From NCBI GenBank assembly GCA_030424545.1, contig JAUHWL010000007.1, forward strand, positions 62,001 to 126,000: 64,000 nt of DNA. The letters run 5' to 3'. Position 1 is the first letter of the stretch; each line of letters starts with the position of its first letter. This document shows, in pieces, positions 42,781-50,703 of this stretch. Under the pieces are notes generated by a model that was not told the origin of the DNA, did not search any database, and worked only from the letters and a program-made list of their open reading frames with translations. Both the position numbers and the translations under genes were made by a program. The stretch comes from Bacteroidia bacterium. Lineage in GTDB: Bacteria; Bacteroidota; Bacteroidia; Flavobacteriales; Schleiferiaceae.

Positions 42781-44673
42781 TTAGTTGTCTTTTAGTTTTC
42801 TAAGCATTTTCATTTTGCTTTTTAGTAAAGCAATTTGCTCTTTATGGCGCTCTATGTTTTTGTTTGCTTCTTTAACAATTGGGTTTTTTTCATCGGCATT
42901 TGCAAAAAACATAATGTTGTTTTCTAACTGATGAAGTTCTTTTACAGACTCATCTATTTTACGTTGTAAAAGCTCTTTTTCTTTGATTAATTGTCTGCTG
43001 TTATCGTTATCAGAGAGTGCGTTTAATTTATTTTCAAAACGCATAAGAGCGGCTTCTTCTCTGTCAAGTTTTAATTTCGTAAAGTGCTCGTCTAAGGTTT
43101 TATTAAACTCATTGTTAATATCAATATTTGCCTTTGGCACCTTTCCAATGGCTTTCCACTCGGCAATAAATTCTTTTAACATGTTAACCTCGTTTTTCTT
43201 CTCGCCTGTAGGTTGCCACGCTTTAATTTTTTCTAGCAACTGTTTTTTAAGATCATAGTTGCCTTCAAATTGTTTGTCTAATTCCTTATTGTGGTTAGAA
43301 AGGTTGTTAAAGAAATGATTGCATGCAGCTCTAAACTGTTTCCAAATTTTATCGCTTTCGCTTTTGGGCACATAGCCAATTTTTTTCCAATCTTCTTGTA
43401 TGCGCTTTAGTTTATTGGCCGTTTCGCGCCATTCTGTACTGTCTTTAAGCTCTTCGGCTTTAGCAAGCAACGCACGTTTTTTATCTAAGTTTTCTTGATG
43501 TTTAGTCTTTAGGGTTTTGTAAAATTCGTTTTTGGTTAAATTAAAATGCTTGTTTAACTCTCTAAATTTCTCCCAAAGTTCATCGTTCTGTGGCAGGTTT
43601 ATACGCCCAATATTTTTATAGTTTTCGCGCAGCTGATTCACTTTTTTAATGGTGTTTTGCCATGCGCTATGGGTTTTTAAACCAGCTAAATCTAAGCCCG
43701 AAATCTCATCTATAATTTCTTGTTTTTTAGCAATGAGTTCTTCTCTTGTAGCACGTAAAGACTCGTAATACGCGTGTCTTTTATCGTGTACGAGTTTAGT
43801 GGCCGCGCTAAATCTTTCCCACATAGGTTCGCTATGCTCTCTATCTACAGGGCCAATAAGCTTCCATTTTGCGTGTAATTTTTGCAGCAGCTTAAAGGTT
43901 TCAGCATCGCCATCTTTTTCGGCCAATTCTTCAGCTTCTACACAAAGTTCTGTTTTACTTTCTAAATTCTTTTTAAAATCTAATTCGCGCAGCTCATTGC
44001 TTACACGTAAAAAATCGTAAAAATTATCTACGTGATGATGATAGTTTTTCCACAGTTTGTCGCTCTCAATTCTAGGAACAGGACCTGTATTCTTCCATCT
44101 ATCTTGCAGCTCTCTAAACAGCTTGTATTTTTCTGGGCCGCTACCCATTTGGTTTGGCAACTCTTTAATACTCTGAATAATTGCTTTTTTAACCTCAAAG
44201 TTTACGGTTAAATCTTCTTCTAATTTTTTGTAGTACAGATGGCGCTGGTTCTTGTATTCTTTATACAGTCCAACAATAGATCTCCTCAAAGGCTGATCGT
44301 ACGAAAAATCCATTTCTACGCCACCTTCTTCAATAAAGGCGCTCAATTTTTCAGCACGCTCTTCATCAAAATGATGCATGGCAGCACTGTGCAATGCATC
44401 CATTTCTTCTTTAATGTCTTGCACCGGTTGGGTTAAAAGCTTTTTTGCTTCTATTTCTAATTGCGCAATGGGCATGTGGGCAAAATCAGGCAACTCTTTA
44501 GCTTCAGCTTCGTACACATCTGTTTCAGTGTGCTCGTCAGATTCTACTTCTACCGTATCTAAATTTTCGGTTGTCTCCATTGTTGAATCAACAACATTTT
44601 CTTCTTGTGTAGATTCAACATGATCAGCAACGTTATCATTTTGCTGAAGAGCATCTTTTTGGTTCTCGTCCAT
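42781..44673 (-). CDS. DUF349 repeat protein
   Basis: A 630-residue cytosolic protein with an acidic N-terminal region (about 1-90), then five to six DUF349 units of about 70 residues. Each is helical and carries the LxxxWKxIGxV-type signature, as in LHAKWKLIGPVDREHSEPMW and IQEDWKKIGYVPKSESDKIW, with a coiled-coil C-terminus. Function is not established. The ATG at 44673 is preferred over 44697 because a TAnnTTTG element overlaps the latter. Confidence 0.88.
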   Translation of the reverse strand: MDENQKDALQQNDNVADHVESTQEENVVDSTMETTENLDTVEVESDEHTETDVYEAEAKELPDFAHMPIAQLEIEAKKLLTQPVQDIKEEMDALHSAAMHHFDEERAEKLSAFIEEGGVEMDFSYDQPLRRSIVGLYKEYKNQRHLYYKKLEEDLTVNFEVKKAIIQSIKELPNQMGSGPEKYKLFRELQDRWKNTGPVPRIESDKLWKNYHHHVDNFYDFLRVSNELRELDFKKNLESKTELCVEAEELAEKDGDAETFKLLQKLHAKWKLIGPVDREHSEPMWERFSAATKLVHDKRHAYYESLRATREELIAKKQEIIDEISGLDLAGLKTHSAWQNTIKKVNQLRENYKNIGRINLPQNDELWEKFRELNKHFNLTKNEFYKTLKTKHQENLDKKRALLAKAEELKDSTEWRETANKLKRIQEDWKKIGYVPKSESDKIWKQFRAACNHFFNNLSNHNKELDKQFEGNYDLKKQLLEKIKAWQPTGEKKNEVNMLKEFIAEWKAIGKVPKANIDINNEFNKTLDEHFTKLKLDREEAALMRFENKLNALSDNDNSRQLIKEKELLQRKIDESVKELHQLENNIMFFANADEKNPIVKEANKNIERHKEQIALLKSKMKMLRKLKDN

Positions 44674-44694
44674 CTGGATAATTTCTATATCGTA

Positions 44695-44702
44695 CAAATT
44701 TA
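44695..44702 (-). promoter_or_regulatory. Internal promoter -7 element before the DUF349 gene
   Basis: Reads TAAATTTG on the minus strand, an exact TAnnTTTG, in the 39-base gap after aroE. It argues for separate transcription of DUF349-uvrB and fixes the start codon at 44673. Confidence 0.5.
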
Positions 44703-44712
44703 AACTTATGTA

Positions 44713-45435
44713 TCAACCTTGCCATAAAATCCACGCTTTTTGCGCTTGTTTATGCAACATTTCTAAGCCGCCTATTGTAGCTGCATTTCTGTGTTTGGCT
44801 TCTTTTAAAAAAGCGGTCTCTTTTGGGTTATAGACCAAATCTACCACAAAATGGTTGCTTGTGATATTTGAAAAAGGCAGATTGAGTAGTTGATTAATAT
44901 TTGGAAATGTGCCTACCGGTGTGGTGTTAATCCACAAGGTTGACTTTCTTCCCAATTCTGTAGTTATTTGAGCGTATGTAATTGCATTTTGTTTAGGCGC
45001 TCTGCTTACCAATTGGTAGCCGATGCTTTTCTTTTTTAAAACATACTCTACCGCTTTACTAGCTCCACCAGTACCAAAAACCAAAGCATCTTTTGCTGTG
45101 CAGTTTATTAGATCAAGCAAATGTTCGAAGCCAAAAACATCGGTATTATGGCCAATGGTTTTGCCGTTTTTAAAAACGATGGTGTTTACTGCACCTATTT
45201 CAGCCGCCTCGGGCGATAATGAATCTAGAAAAGGAATGATGGCTTGCTTGTATGGAATGGTAACGTTTAGTCCGCTAAAACTTTCTTTTTGTAAAAGGTC
45301 AGGAAAGTGGTTGATAGACGCTAAAGGAAACAATTTGTAGTTGGCATCAATTCCTTCTGCTGTAAATTTTTGGTTAAAATAATCAGGCGAAAAACTTGTT
45401 TTAATCGGGTAACCAATCAATCCATATTGTTTCAT
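44713..45435 (-). CDS. aroE: Shikimate dehydrogenase
   Basis: A 240-residue NADPH enzyme of the aromatic amino-acid pathway, reducing 3-dehydroshikimate. Substrate residues are seen in GYPIKTSFSP (about 8-17), NVTIPYK with catalytic Lys63, and GHNTDVFGF with Asp99. The NADP-binding loop is FGTGGASKAVEYVL (about 119-132). It is slightly shorter than E. coli AroE, as is usual in Bacteroidota. It overlaps the DUF368 gene by four bases. Confidence 0.95.
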   Translation of the reverse strand: MKQYGLIGYPIKTSFSPDYFNQKFTAEGIDANYKLFPLASINHFPDLLQKESFSGLNVTIPYKQAIIPFLDSLSPEAAEIGAVNTIVFKNGKTIGHNTDVFGFEHLLDLINCTAKDALVFGTGGASKAVEYVLKKKSIGYQLVSRAPKQNAITYAQITTELGRKSTLWINTTPVGTFPNINQLLNLPFSNITSNHFVVDLVYNPKETAFLKEAKHRNAATIGGLEMLHKQAQKAWILWQG

Positions 45436-46388
45436 TCGGCTTCTTCTTTTTTAGAAAAACCTTCTAATCCCACAATAATGCCTATGCCCACAAAAAAGAG
45501 AATAATGGCCCAAGTGGTTTCCGCAGGCAAATTATTTACTTGTTCGTATGTGTTGGGCAAAACATTAATTTGCTCTAAAGGGATTATTTTTTCGTTTTCC
45601 TCGCCAGCGTGTTTTGTAAAGGTAGATAGTGTTTGCTTCCAAGGCCAAATTTTATTTAGGCTACCCAACAAAAAGCCGCTTAGAACAGCTATTGTAATGT
45701 CATGGTAATTGGCAAACATCCACTTTAGCAAACGCGAAAAAGACAATAAACCAATTACGGCACCCATCATAAAGGTTGCAATAAGCAATAGGTTTTTATC
45801 GTGAATGCTGCTTAATACAACTTGGTAACTACCTAAAAGTAAGAGGATGAAACTACCCGAAATACCAGGTAAAATCATGGCGCAAATGGCAATCATCCCA
45901 CTTATAAAAATAAACCACAACGCATCTGATTCAGGTTGAGCGGGCAACGATGTTAGAAAATAAGCGATTGCTGCACCTATGATAAAGAAGATATACCGAT
46001 TGGCGCTCCATTGCTTAACCTTTTTGCCAACAAAATAAATGCTTGCAAACACCAACCCGAAGAAAAACGCCCAGATTAAAACGGGTTGTGTATCTAATAG
46101 ATAGGTAATGATTTTTGCCAATGAAACAATTGCTGTTGCAATTCCGAGTAAAAGGGCCACAAAAAAGTTGCCATTTACATATTGCCAGAAGGCTTTAATA
46201 CCTTCTTTTCTTAAAGTAGTAAAGGCTTGTAGATTTATATTGTTGATGGAGTTTATCAGCTCTTCATAAATTCCAGCAATAAAGGCAATTGTACCTCCAG
46301 AAACACCTGGAACTACATCTGCAGAGCCCATGGCCATTCCTTTAAAAAATATAAAAATGTAGTCTTTTATTGATCTTGCTGCCTTCAT
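45432..46388 (-). CDS. DUF368 family membrane protein (polyprenyl-phosphate transporter type)
   Basis: A 318-residue protein with about eight to nine transmembrane helices. The two DUF368 signatures are GSADVVPGVSGGTIAFIAGIY (split, about 21-41) and ILPGISGSFILLLLG (about 170-184), an inverted pair. Members of this family, called PopT, have been shown to recycle undecaprenyl phosphate across the inner membrane for wall and glycan synthesis. That role is likely here. It is coupled to aroE and follows the TPR gene. Confidence 0.9.
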   Translation of the reverse strand: MKAARSIKDYIFIFFKGMAMGSADVVPGVSGGTIAFIAGIYEELINSINNINLQAFTTLRKEGIKAFWQYVNGNFFVALLLGIATAIVSLAKIITYLLDTQPVLIWAFFFGLVFASIYFVGKKVKQWSANRYIFFIIGAAIAYFLTSLPAQPESDALWFIFISGMIAICAMILPGISGSFILLLLGSYQVVLSSIHDKNLLLIATFMMGAVIGLLSFSRLLKWMFANYHDITIAVLSGFLLGSLNKIWPWKQTLSTFTKHAGEENEKIIPLEQINVLPNTYEQVNNLPAETTWAIILFFVGIGIIVGLEGFSKKEEAE

Positions 46389-46443
46389 GCGCTTAAATTA
46401 TTGGCGGCAAATATAATGGCACAGAGTAGTGCAGAGCAATATT

Positions 46444-47835
46444 TTATTTGGGTGTGTTTATCTTGCTTAAAATCACCGAAACATGGTTTTCTTCTGCCAA
46501 TTCTGGAAAATATTCTATGAATTTGGCATAAGCATCATTATCAATAGCATTGGCATCTAGCAAATGCTCTATTCCTAAGGTCAGGTTTCCAATCGCAAAT
46601 AAGTATCCTGCGCTAATGAGATGTAAATCTTCGTTTTTAGGGTTTTTATCAATTGCATCTTTTAGCAAAGCCAAAGCATCGTCTACTTCATCAATCTCAA
46701 CCAAAACCTCGGCATAATCTAAATATAGGTCAGCATCATCATAACCTAGTTCAATCAATTTTTTGTAAGATTTAATCATATCTAGTTTTAAACCAGCTTT
46801 GTCGTAAATCTCAATGGCTGTAAACAAGTAGTCAGGATTCTCTGGATCTAATTCTAACGCTGTGTTCAGCGCGTGAAGGGCTTCTGGGGTTTTGCCTTCT
46901 ACAATAAGTATAGCGGCCAACTCTAAATATGCTTCGTCTAGTTCTTCATCTTCATGTACGGCTCTGTTTAGGTATTTTTGAGCCAATTTATTTTTGTGCA
47001 ATTGCAAATAGCAGTGGCCAAGTTTGTAATAAATGTAGCCGCTAGGTTCATCAAACTCAATACTTCTGTGGTATGTTTTTGCCGCATTTAAAAAGTCTTC
47101 TTTTTGCTCATAAATACGCGCTATTTCGTAGTAAGATGCTGTAAAATGTTCATCAACCAACAAAGAGTATTCTAACGATTCCAGTGCCTTGTCGTAATTT
47201 TTTAATTTACCATACGTAAGCCCTAAGTGGTACCATGCCAACTCGTTATATGGATTAGCGTTAATAAACTTATTAAAGTATTCTACAGAGCTTTCAGATT
47301 GATTTAAAGAATCATAACAAATAGCAATGTTGTACATGGCTATTTCATCCTCAGGCATGTCTTCTAACAGTAGTTTTAGGTATTTAATAGCCTCACCATA
47401 GTTGCCCATGTTCTGGTATTCGCCTGCTAACATGGGGTAAATATCAAAAGGAGAATTTGTGTTTCTAAGGCTTTGCTTTAAGATTTTAACAGCTTTGCCG
47501 TGCTGGCCTTTTTTGCTGAGTATGGTAGCACGCGCAATTATTAATTCTACGTTATTCGGATCAAGGCCTTCGGCTAAGTCCAATTCTCTAGAGGCTTCTT
47601 CTAATTTATTTAAGGCCACCAAATATTGGGCATGTTTAAGCGGAAATGCTGGAGAATGTGGATGCTGAGATCGGGCCATGCGAATAGCCTTGAGTGCATT
47701 TTTGTATTTGCCCATGGTTAAATAATGTTCGGCAATAATTTCAAACTCCTCAACATCAAAGAATAACAAATCGTTTTCAGCAATCATTTGCTCAAAACGA
47801 CTAATTACAATCGAAATATCTTTTTTATGATCCAT
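46444..47835 (-). CDS. Tetratricopeptide repeat protein
   Basis: A 463-residue soluble protein made of about twelve 34-residue TPR units from about residue 30 to the end. Typical units read AWYHLGLTYGKLKNYDKALESLEYSL and GYIYYKLGHCYLQLHKNKLAQKYLNRAV in consecutive stretches. There is no signal peptide or transmembrane segment. TPRs bind other proteins; the partner is unknown. It heads the DUF368-aroE gene group. Confidence 0.88.
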   Translation of the reverse strand: MDHKKDISIVISRFEQMIAENDLLFFDVEEFEIIAEHYLTMGKYKNALKAIRMARSQHPHSPAFPLKHAQYLVALNKLEEASRELDLAEGLDPNNVELIIARATILSKKGQHGKAVKILKQSLRNTNSPFDIYPMLAGEYQNMGNYGEAIKYLKLLLEDMPEDEIAMYNIAICYDSLNQSESSVEYFNKFINANPYNELAWYHLGLTYGKLKNYDKALESLEYSLLVDEHFTASYYEIARIYEQKEDFLNAAKTYHRSIEFDEPSGYIYYKLGHCYLQLHKNKLAQKYLNRAVHEDEELDEAYLELAAILIVEGKTPEALHALNTALELDPENPDYLFTAIEIYDKAGLKLDMIKSYKKLIELGYDDADLYLDYAEVLVEIDEVDDALALLKDAIDKNPKNEDLHLISAGYLFAIGNLTLGIEHLLDANAIDNDAYAKFIEYFPELAEENHVSVILSKINTPK

Positions 47836-47918
47836 AGTAGATTTCCTTGCAAACTAATTTATATGAAATAATTAGGCCAAAACAACAAAGTGTGCCAACA
47901 TATTCACCAAGAAATTAA

Positions 47919-47933
47919 CATTCTGCCAGAATG
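47919..47933. promoter_or_regulatory. Palindrome in the divergent region between the TPR operon and glmM
   Basis: CATTCTG-C-CAGAATG is a perfect 7-bp inverted repeat in the 217-base gap between divergent starts. It may be an operator for either side; no other support. Confidence 0.3.
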
Positions 47934-48022
47934 GTTTAAAACGCGTGGGTTATCAACGCTACATGGTTAAATAGATTGTGAAAAAGAGGTTGTTTTTAAG
48001 GCTAATAGGTATTTTGAACGGC

Positions 48023-48030
48023 TATATTTG
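48023..48030 (+). promoter_or_regulatory. Candidate -7 element for glmM
   Basis: TATATTTG, exact TAnnTTTG, 22 bases before the ATG at 48053. Confidence 0.5.
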
Positions 48031-48052
48031 CGCCTCTAAAAATTAGTTGGAA

Positions 48053-49441
48053 ATGACACTTATCAAATCAATATCAGGTATAAGAGGTACAATTGGCGGA
48101 AAACAAGGCGATACATTAAGCCCCATTGATGCTGTAAAATTTGCATCGGCATATGGCACTTGGTTAAAAAAATCGGGTCAAGCTAAAACAACAGTTGTAA
48201 TGGGTCGCGATGCCAGACTGTCAGGAGAAATGATTGCCAACTTGGTAGGCTCCTCGCTTTTAGCCTTGGGTATTGATGTAATTGATTTAGGCTTAAGTAC
48301 CACACCTACGGTAGAAATGCTGGTTACGCAATTAAACGCGCAAGGCGGAATTATTTTAACAGCATCTCATAACCCCATAAACTGGAACGCTTTAAAACTA
48401 CTAAACGAAAAAGGCGAGTTTATTTCTGGCCAAGATGGCGCAGATTTGCTAGAAATTGCCGAAAGCGGAGATATTGAATTTGTTGATGTTCTTGAATTGG
48501 GAACCTATAGAAAGTATGAAAACGGTATAGAAGACCATATAAAGGCTATTATAAACTTACCCCAAGTAGATGTTGAAGCTATAAAAAAAGCCGATTTTAA
48601 AGTGGCTTTTGATGCAGTAAATTCTACGGGAGGTATTTCTATTCCACCTTTGTTAGAAGCTTTGGGAGTAAACCAAATTGTTCCATTGTTTGATGAACCT
48701 ACAGGCCATTTTCCGCATAACCCAGAACCGTTAAAGGAACATTTGGGCGATATTATGGCCATGGTAAAAGATCATGGCTGTGATGTTGGTTTTGTTGTAG
48801 ATCCTGATGTGGATAGATTGGCCATTATTGGCGAAGACGGAAGCATGTTTGGCGAAGAATATACATTGGTTGCTGTTGCCGATTATCTGTTAGGATTAAA
48901 CCCGGGCAATACAGTTTCTAATTTATCATCTTCTAGAGCCTTAAGAGTTGTAACCGAAAAACACGGTGGTAAGTACACGGCCAGTGCTGTAGGCGAAGTA
49001 AATGTTGTTACAGAAATGAAAGCCCAAAACGCTGTAATTGGTGGAGAAGGCAACGGAGGAATTATTTTCCCCGAACTACATTACGGAAGAGACTCATTGG
49101 TTGGTATAGCTTTATTCTTAACACATTTGGCCAAAACAGGGCTAAGCGTTTCTAAACTGAGAAGCACGTATCCAAACTATTATATGGCTAAGAAAAAAAT
49201 TAGTTTAGAAGAAGGAATGGATGTAGATGCCTTGCTTTTGCAAATGGAAAAAAACTATGCCCACGAGAATATTTTAACCATAGATGGTGTTAAAATAGAT
49301 ATGGCAGATGGTTGGGTTCATTTAAGAAAGTCTAATACAGAACCTATAATAAGGGTTTACACAGAAGCAACAAGTCAAAAATTAGCAGATGAATTAGGTG
49401 ATAAATTTGTTAAAGAGTTGGCTCAGTTGGCTGAAAATTAA
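48053..49441 (+). CDS. glmM: Phosphoglucosamine mutase
   Basis: A 462-residue phosphohexomutase that converts glucosamine-6-phosphate to glucosamine-1-phosphate for UDP-GlcNAc, hence peptidoglycan and LPS. The phosphoserine loop is TASHNP with Ser105, the Mg loop DPDVDRLA (about 243-250), the sugar loop GEGNGGIIFPE (about 325-335), and the phosphate loop RKSNTEPIIRVYTEA (about 425-439). I use the ATG at 48053; a TTG two codons upstream is possible. Phosphomannomutases share the fold, but the motif set fits GlmM of Bacteroidota. Confidence 0.9.
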   Translation: MTLIKSISGIRGTIGGKQGDTLSPIDAVKFASAYGTWLKKSGQAKTTVVMGRDARLSGEMIANLVGSSLLALGIDVIDLGLSTTPTVEMLVTQLNAQGGIILTASHNPINWNALKLLNEKGEFISGQDGADLLEIAESGDIEFVDVLELGTYRKYENGIEDHIKAIINLPQVDVEAIKKADFKVAFDAVNSTGGISIPPLLEALGVNQIVPLFDEPTGHFPHNPEPLKEHLGDIMAMVKDHGCDVGFVVDPDVDRLAIIGEDGSMFGEEYTLVAVADYLLGLNPGNTVSNLSSSRALRVVTEKHGGKYTASAVGEVNVVTEMKAQNAVIGGEGNGGIIFPELHYGRDSLVGIALFLTHLAKTGLSVSKLRSTYPNYYMAKKKISLEEGMDVDALLLQMEKNYAHENILTIDGVKIDMADGWVHLRKSNTEPIIRVYTEATSQKLADELGDKFVKELAQLAEN

Positions 49442-49465
49442 ATCTCTATATAAAATTCAACATAG

Positions 49466-49473
49466 TATTTTTG
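49466..49473 (+). promoter_or_regulatory. Candidate -7 element for the cysteine desulfurase gene
   Basis: TATTTTTG, exact TAnnTTTG, 90 bases before the start codon, leaving a leader of about 85 bases that contains an inverted repeat. Confidence 0.4.
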
Positions 49474-49484
49474 TCAACTTTAAA

Positions 49485-49502
49485 ATAAGTATATCTACTT
49501 AT
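49485..49502. promoter_or_regulatory. Inverted repeat just downstream of the cysteine desulfurase promoter
   Basis: ATAAGTA-TATC-TACTTAT is a perfect 7-bp inverted repeat starting 12 bases after the -7 element. It could be an operator over the start site. AT-rich, so chance is possible. Confidence 0.3.
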
Positions 49503-49563
49503 ATAAAACAGTTTTAAAATTTAAGAAATCACAAGATAGATTTTTTAATGAAAATTTTGATTT

Positions 49564-50703
49564 ATGGTTTATTTCGATAGCGCAGCAACTACTCAATTGC
49601 ACCCCTTAGTAAAAGAAGAAATGATTCGCGTAATGGATCTGTATGGCAACCCATCTTCTACACATGAGGCGGGAAGAAAATCTAAAATTGAAATTGAGCG
49701 TGTTAGAAAACAAATTGCAACGGCTTTAAAATGTTTGCCAGGAGAGATTTTCTTTTGTGCTGGTGGAACGGAGGCAGACAATTTTGCCATTTTTAGTAGT
49801 GTTAGAGATTTAGGCGTAACACACATTGTTTCTACCGAAATAGAACATCATGCCGTTGGTCATGCGGTTGATTTTATGGCCGCGTCTAGAAATGTTAGAG
49901 TTACTTATTTACCCGTTGATCAACATGGCGATATAAACCTGAGTGATTTAGAAAAAGCTTTGCAAACCGATGATAAAACATTGGTTAGCTTAATGTATGC
50001 CAACAATGAAATTGGCAACATCAACCCCATGAAAGAAATTGTTGCGTTAACAAAAAAACATGGTGCACTAATACATTCTGATTGTGTACAAGCCGTTGGC
50101 CATATAGCATTTGATTTGCAAGAATTACCTCTTGATTTTATGGCATTTTCTGCACATAAAATTCATGGCCCAAAGGGAATAGGCTTTTGCTATGTTAGAG
50201 GAGGATTGGCCGTTAAACCACAAATTACGGGTGGTGCACAAGAAAGAAACATGCGGGCAGGTACAGAAAATGTTATGGGCATTGTAGGTCTAGGCAAAGC
50301 GCTTGAATTGGTTTTGCAAAATTTTAATGAAGATAAAAGCTACATAGAAGGATTAAAATCTTATGCAATAGAAGCACTACAAAAGAACATACCTGATTTG
50401 ATTTTTCTTGGGCAAAGTGGAAATCTTGACAAAAGCATTTTTACGGTTTTAAACGTTGGTATTCCACAAGATGAAACTACGGGAATGTTGCTTTTTAGCC
50501 TTGACATGAAAGGGATTGCCTTGAGTGGAGGAAGTGCTTGTAATTCGGGTTCAAGCAAAGGTTCTCATGTAATTTCAGCATTAGGCCAAGAGTTTGCTAA
50601 TTACGCTCCGTTGCGCATAAGTTTTAGCAAATTCAATACAAAAGAAGATATTGATTTTTTGGTAAGTACTTTAAAAGAGCTTAGACCTGTTGCCGTAAAC
50701 TAG
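49564..50703 (+). CDS. Cysteine desulfurase (NifS/IscS type)
   Basis: A 379-residue PLP enzyme that takes sulfur from cysteine for Fe-S clusters, thiolated tRNA or molybdenum cofactor. DSAATTQLHPLV and GNPSSTHEAGR open the protein. The PLP lysine is in SAHKIHGPKGIGF (about residue 199). The catalytic Cys lies in the flexible loop SGGSACNSGS (about 325), the class I arrangement. No iscU or suf genes adjoin. It could feed FdhD, but that is inference. Its stop codon overlaps that of the convergent T9SS gene. Confidence 0.93.
   Translation: MVYFDSAATTQLHPLVKEEMIRVMDLYGNPSSTHEAGRKSKIEIERVRKQIATALKCLPGEIFFCAGGTEADNFAIFSSVRDLGVTHIVSTEIEHHAVGHAVDFMAASRNVRVTYLPVDQHGDINLSDLEKALQTDDKTLVSLMYANNEIGNINPMKEIVALTKKHGALIHSDCVQAVGHIAFDLQELPLDFMAFSAHKIHGPKGIGFCYVRGGLAVKPQITGGAQERNMRAGTENVMGIVGLGKALELVLQNFNEDKSYIEGLKSYAIEALQKNIPDLIFLGQSGNLDKSIFTVLNVGIPQDETTGMLLFSLDMKGIALSGGSACNSGSSKGSHVISALGQEFANYAPLRISFSKFNTKEDIDFLVSTLKELRPVAVN

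Noticed and set aside
47836-48052. Replication origin in the divergent gap upstream of glmM
   Set aside because: One TTATCAACG-like word resembles a DnaA box, but there is no cluster of boxes and neither dnaA nor dnaN is near.
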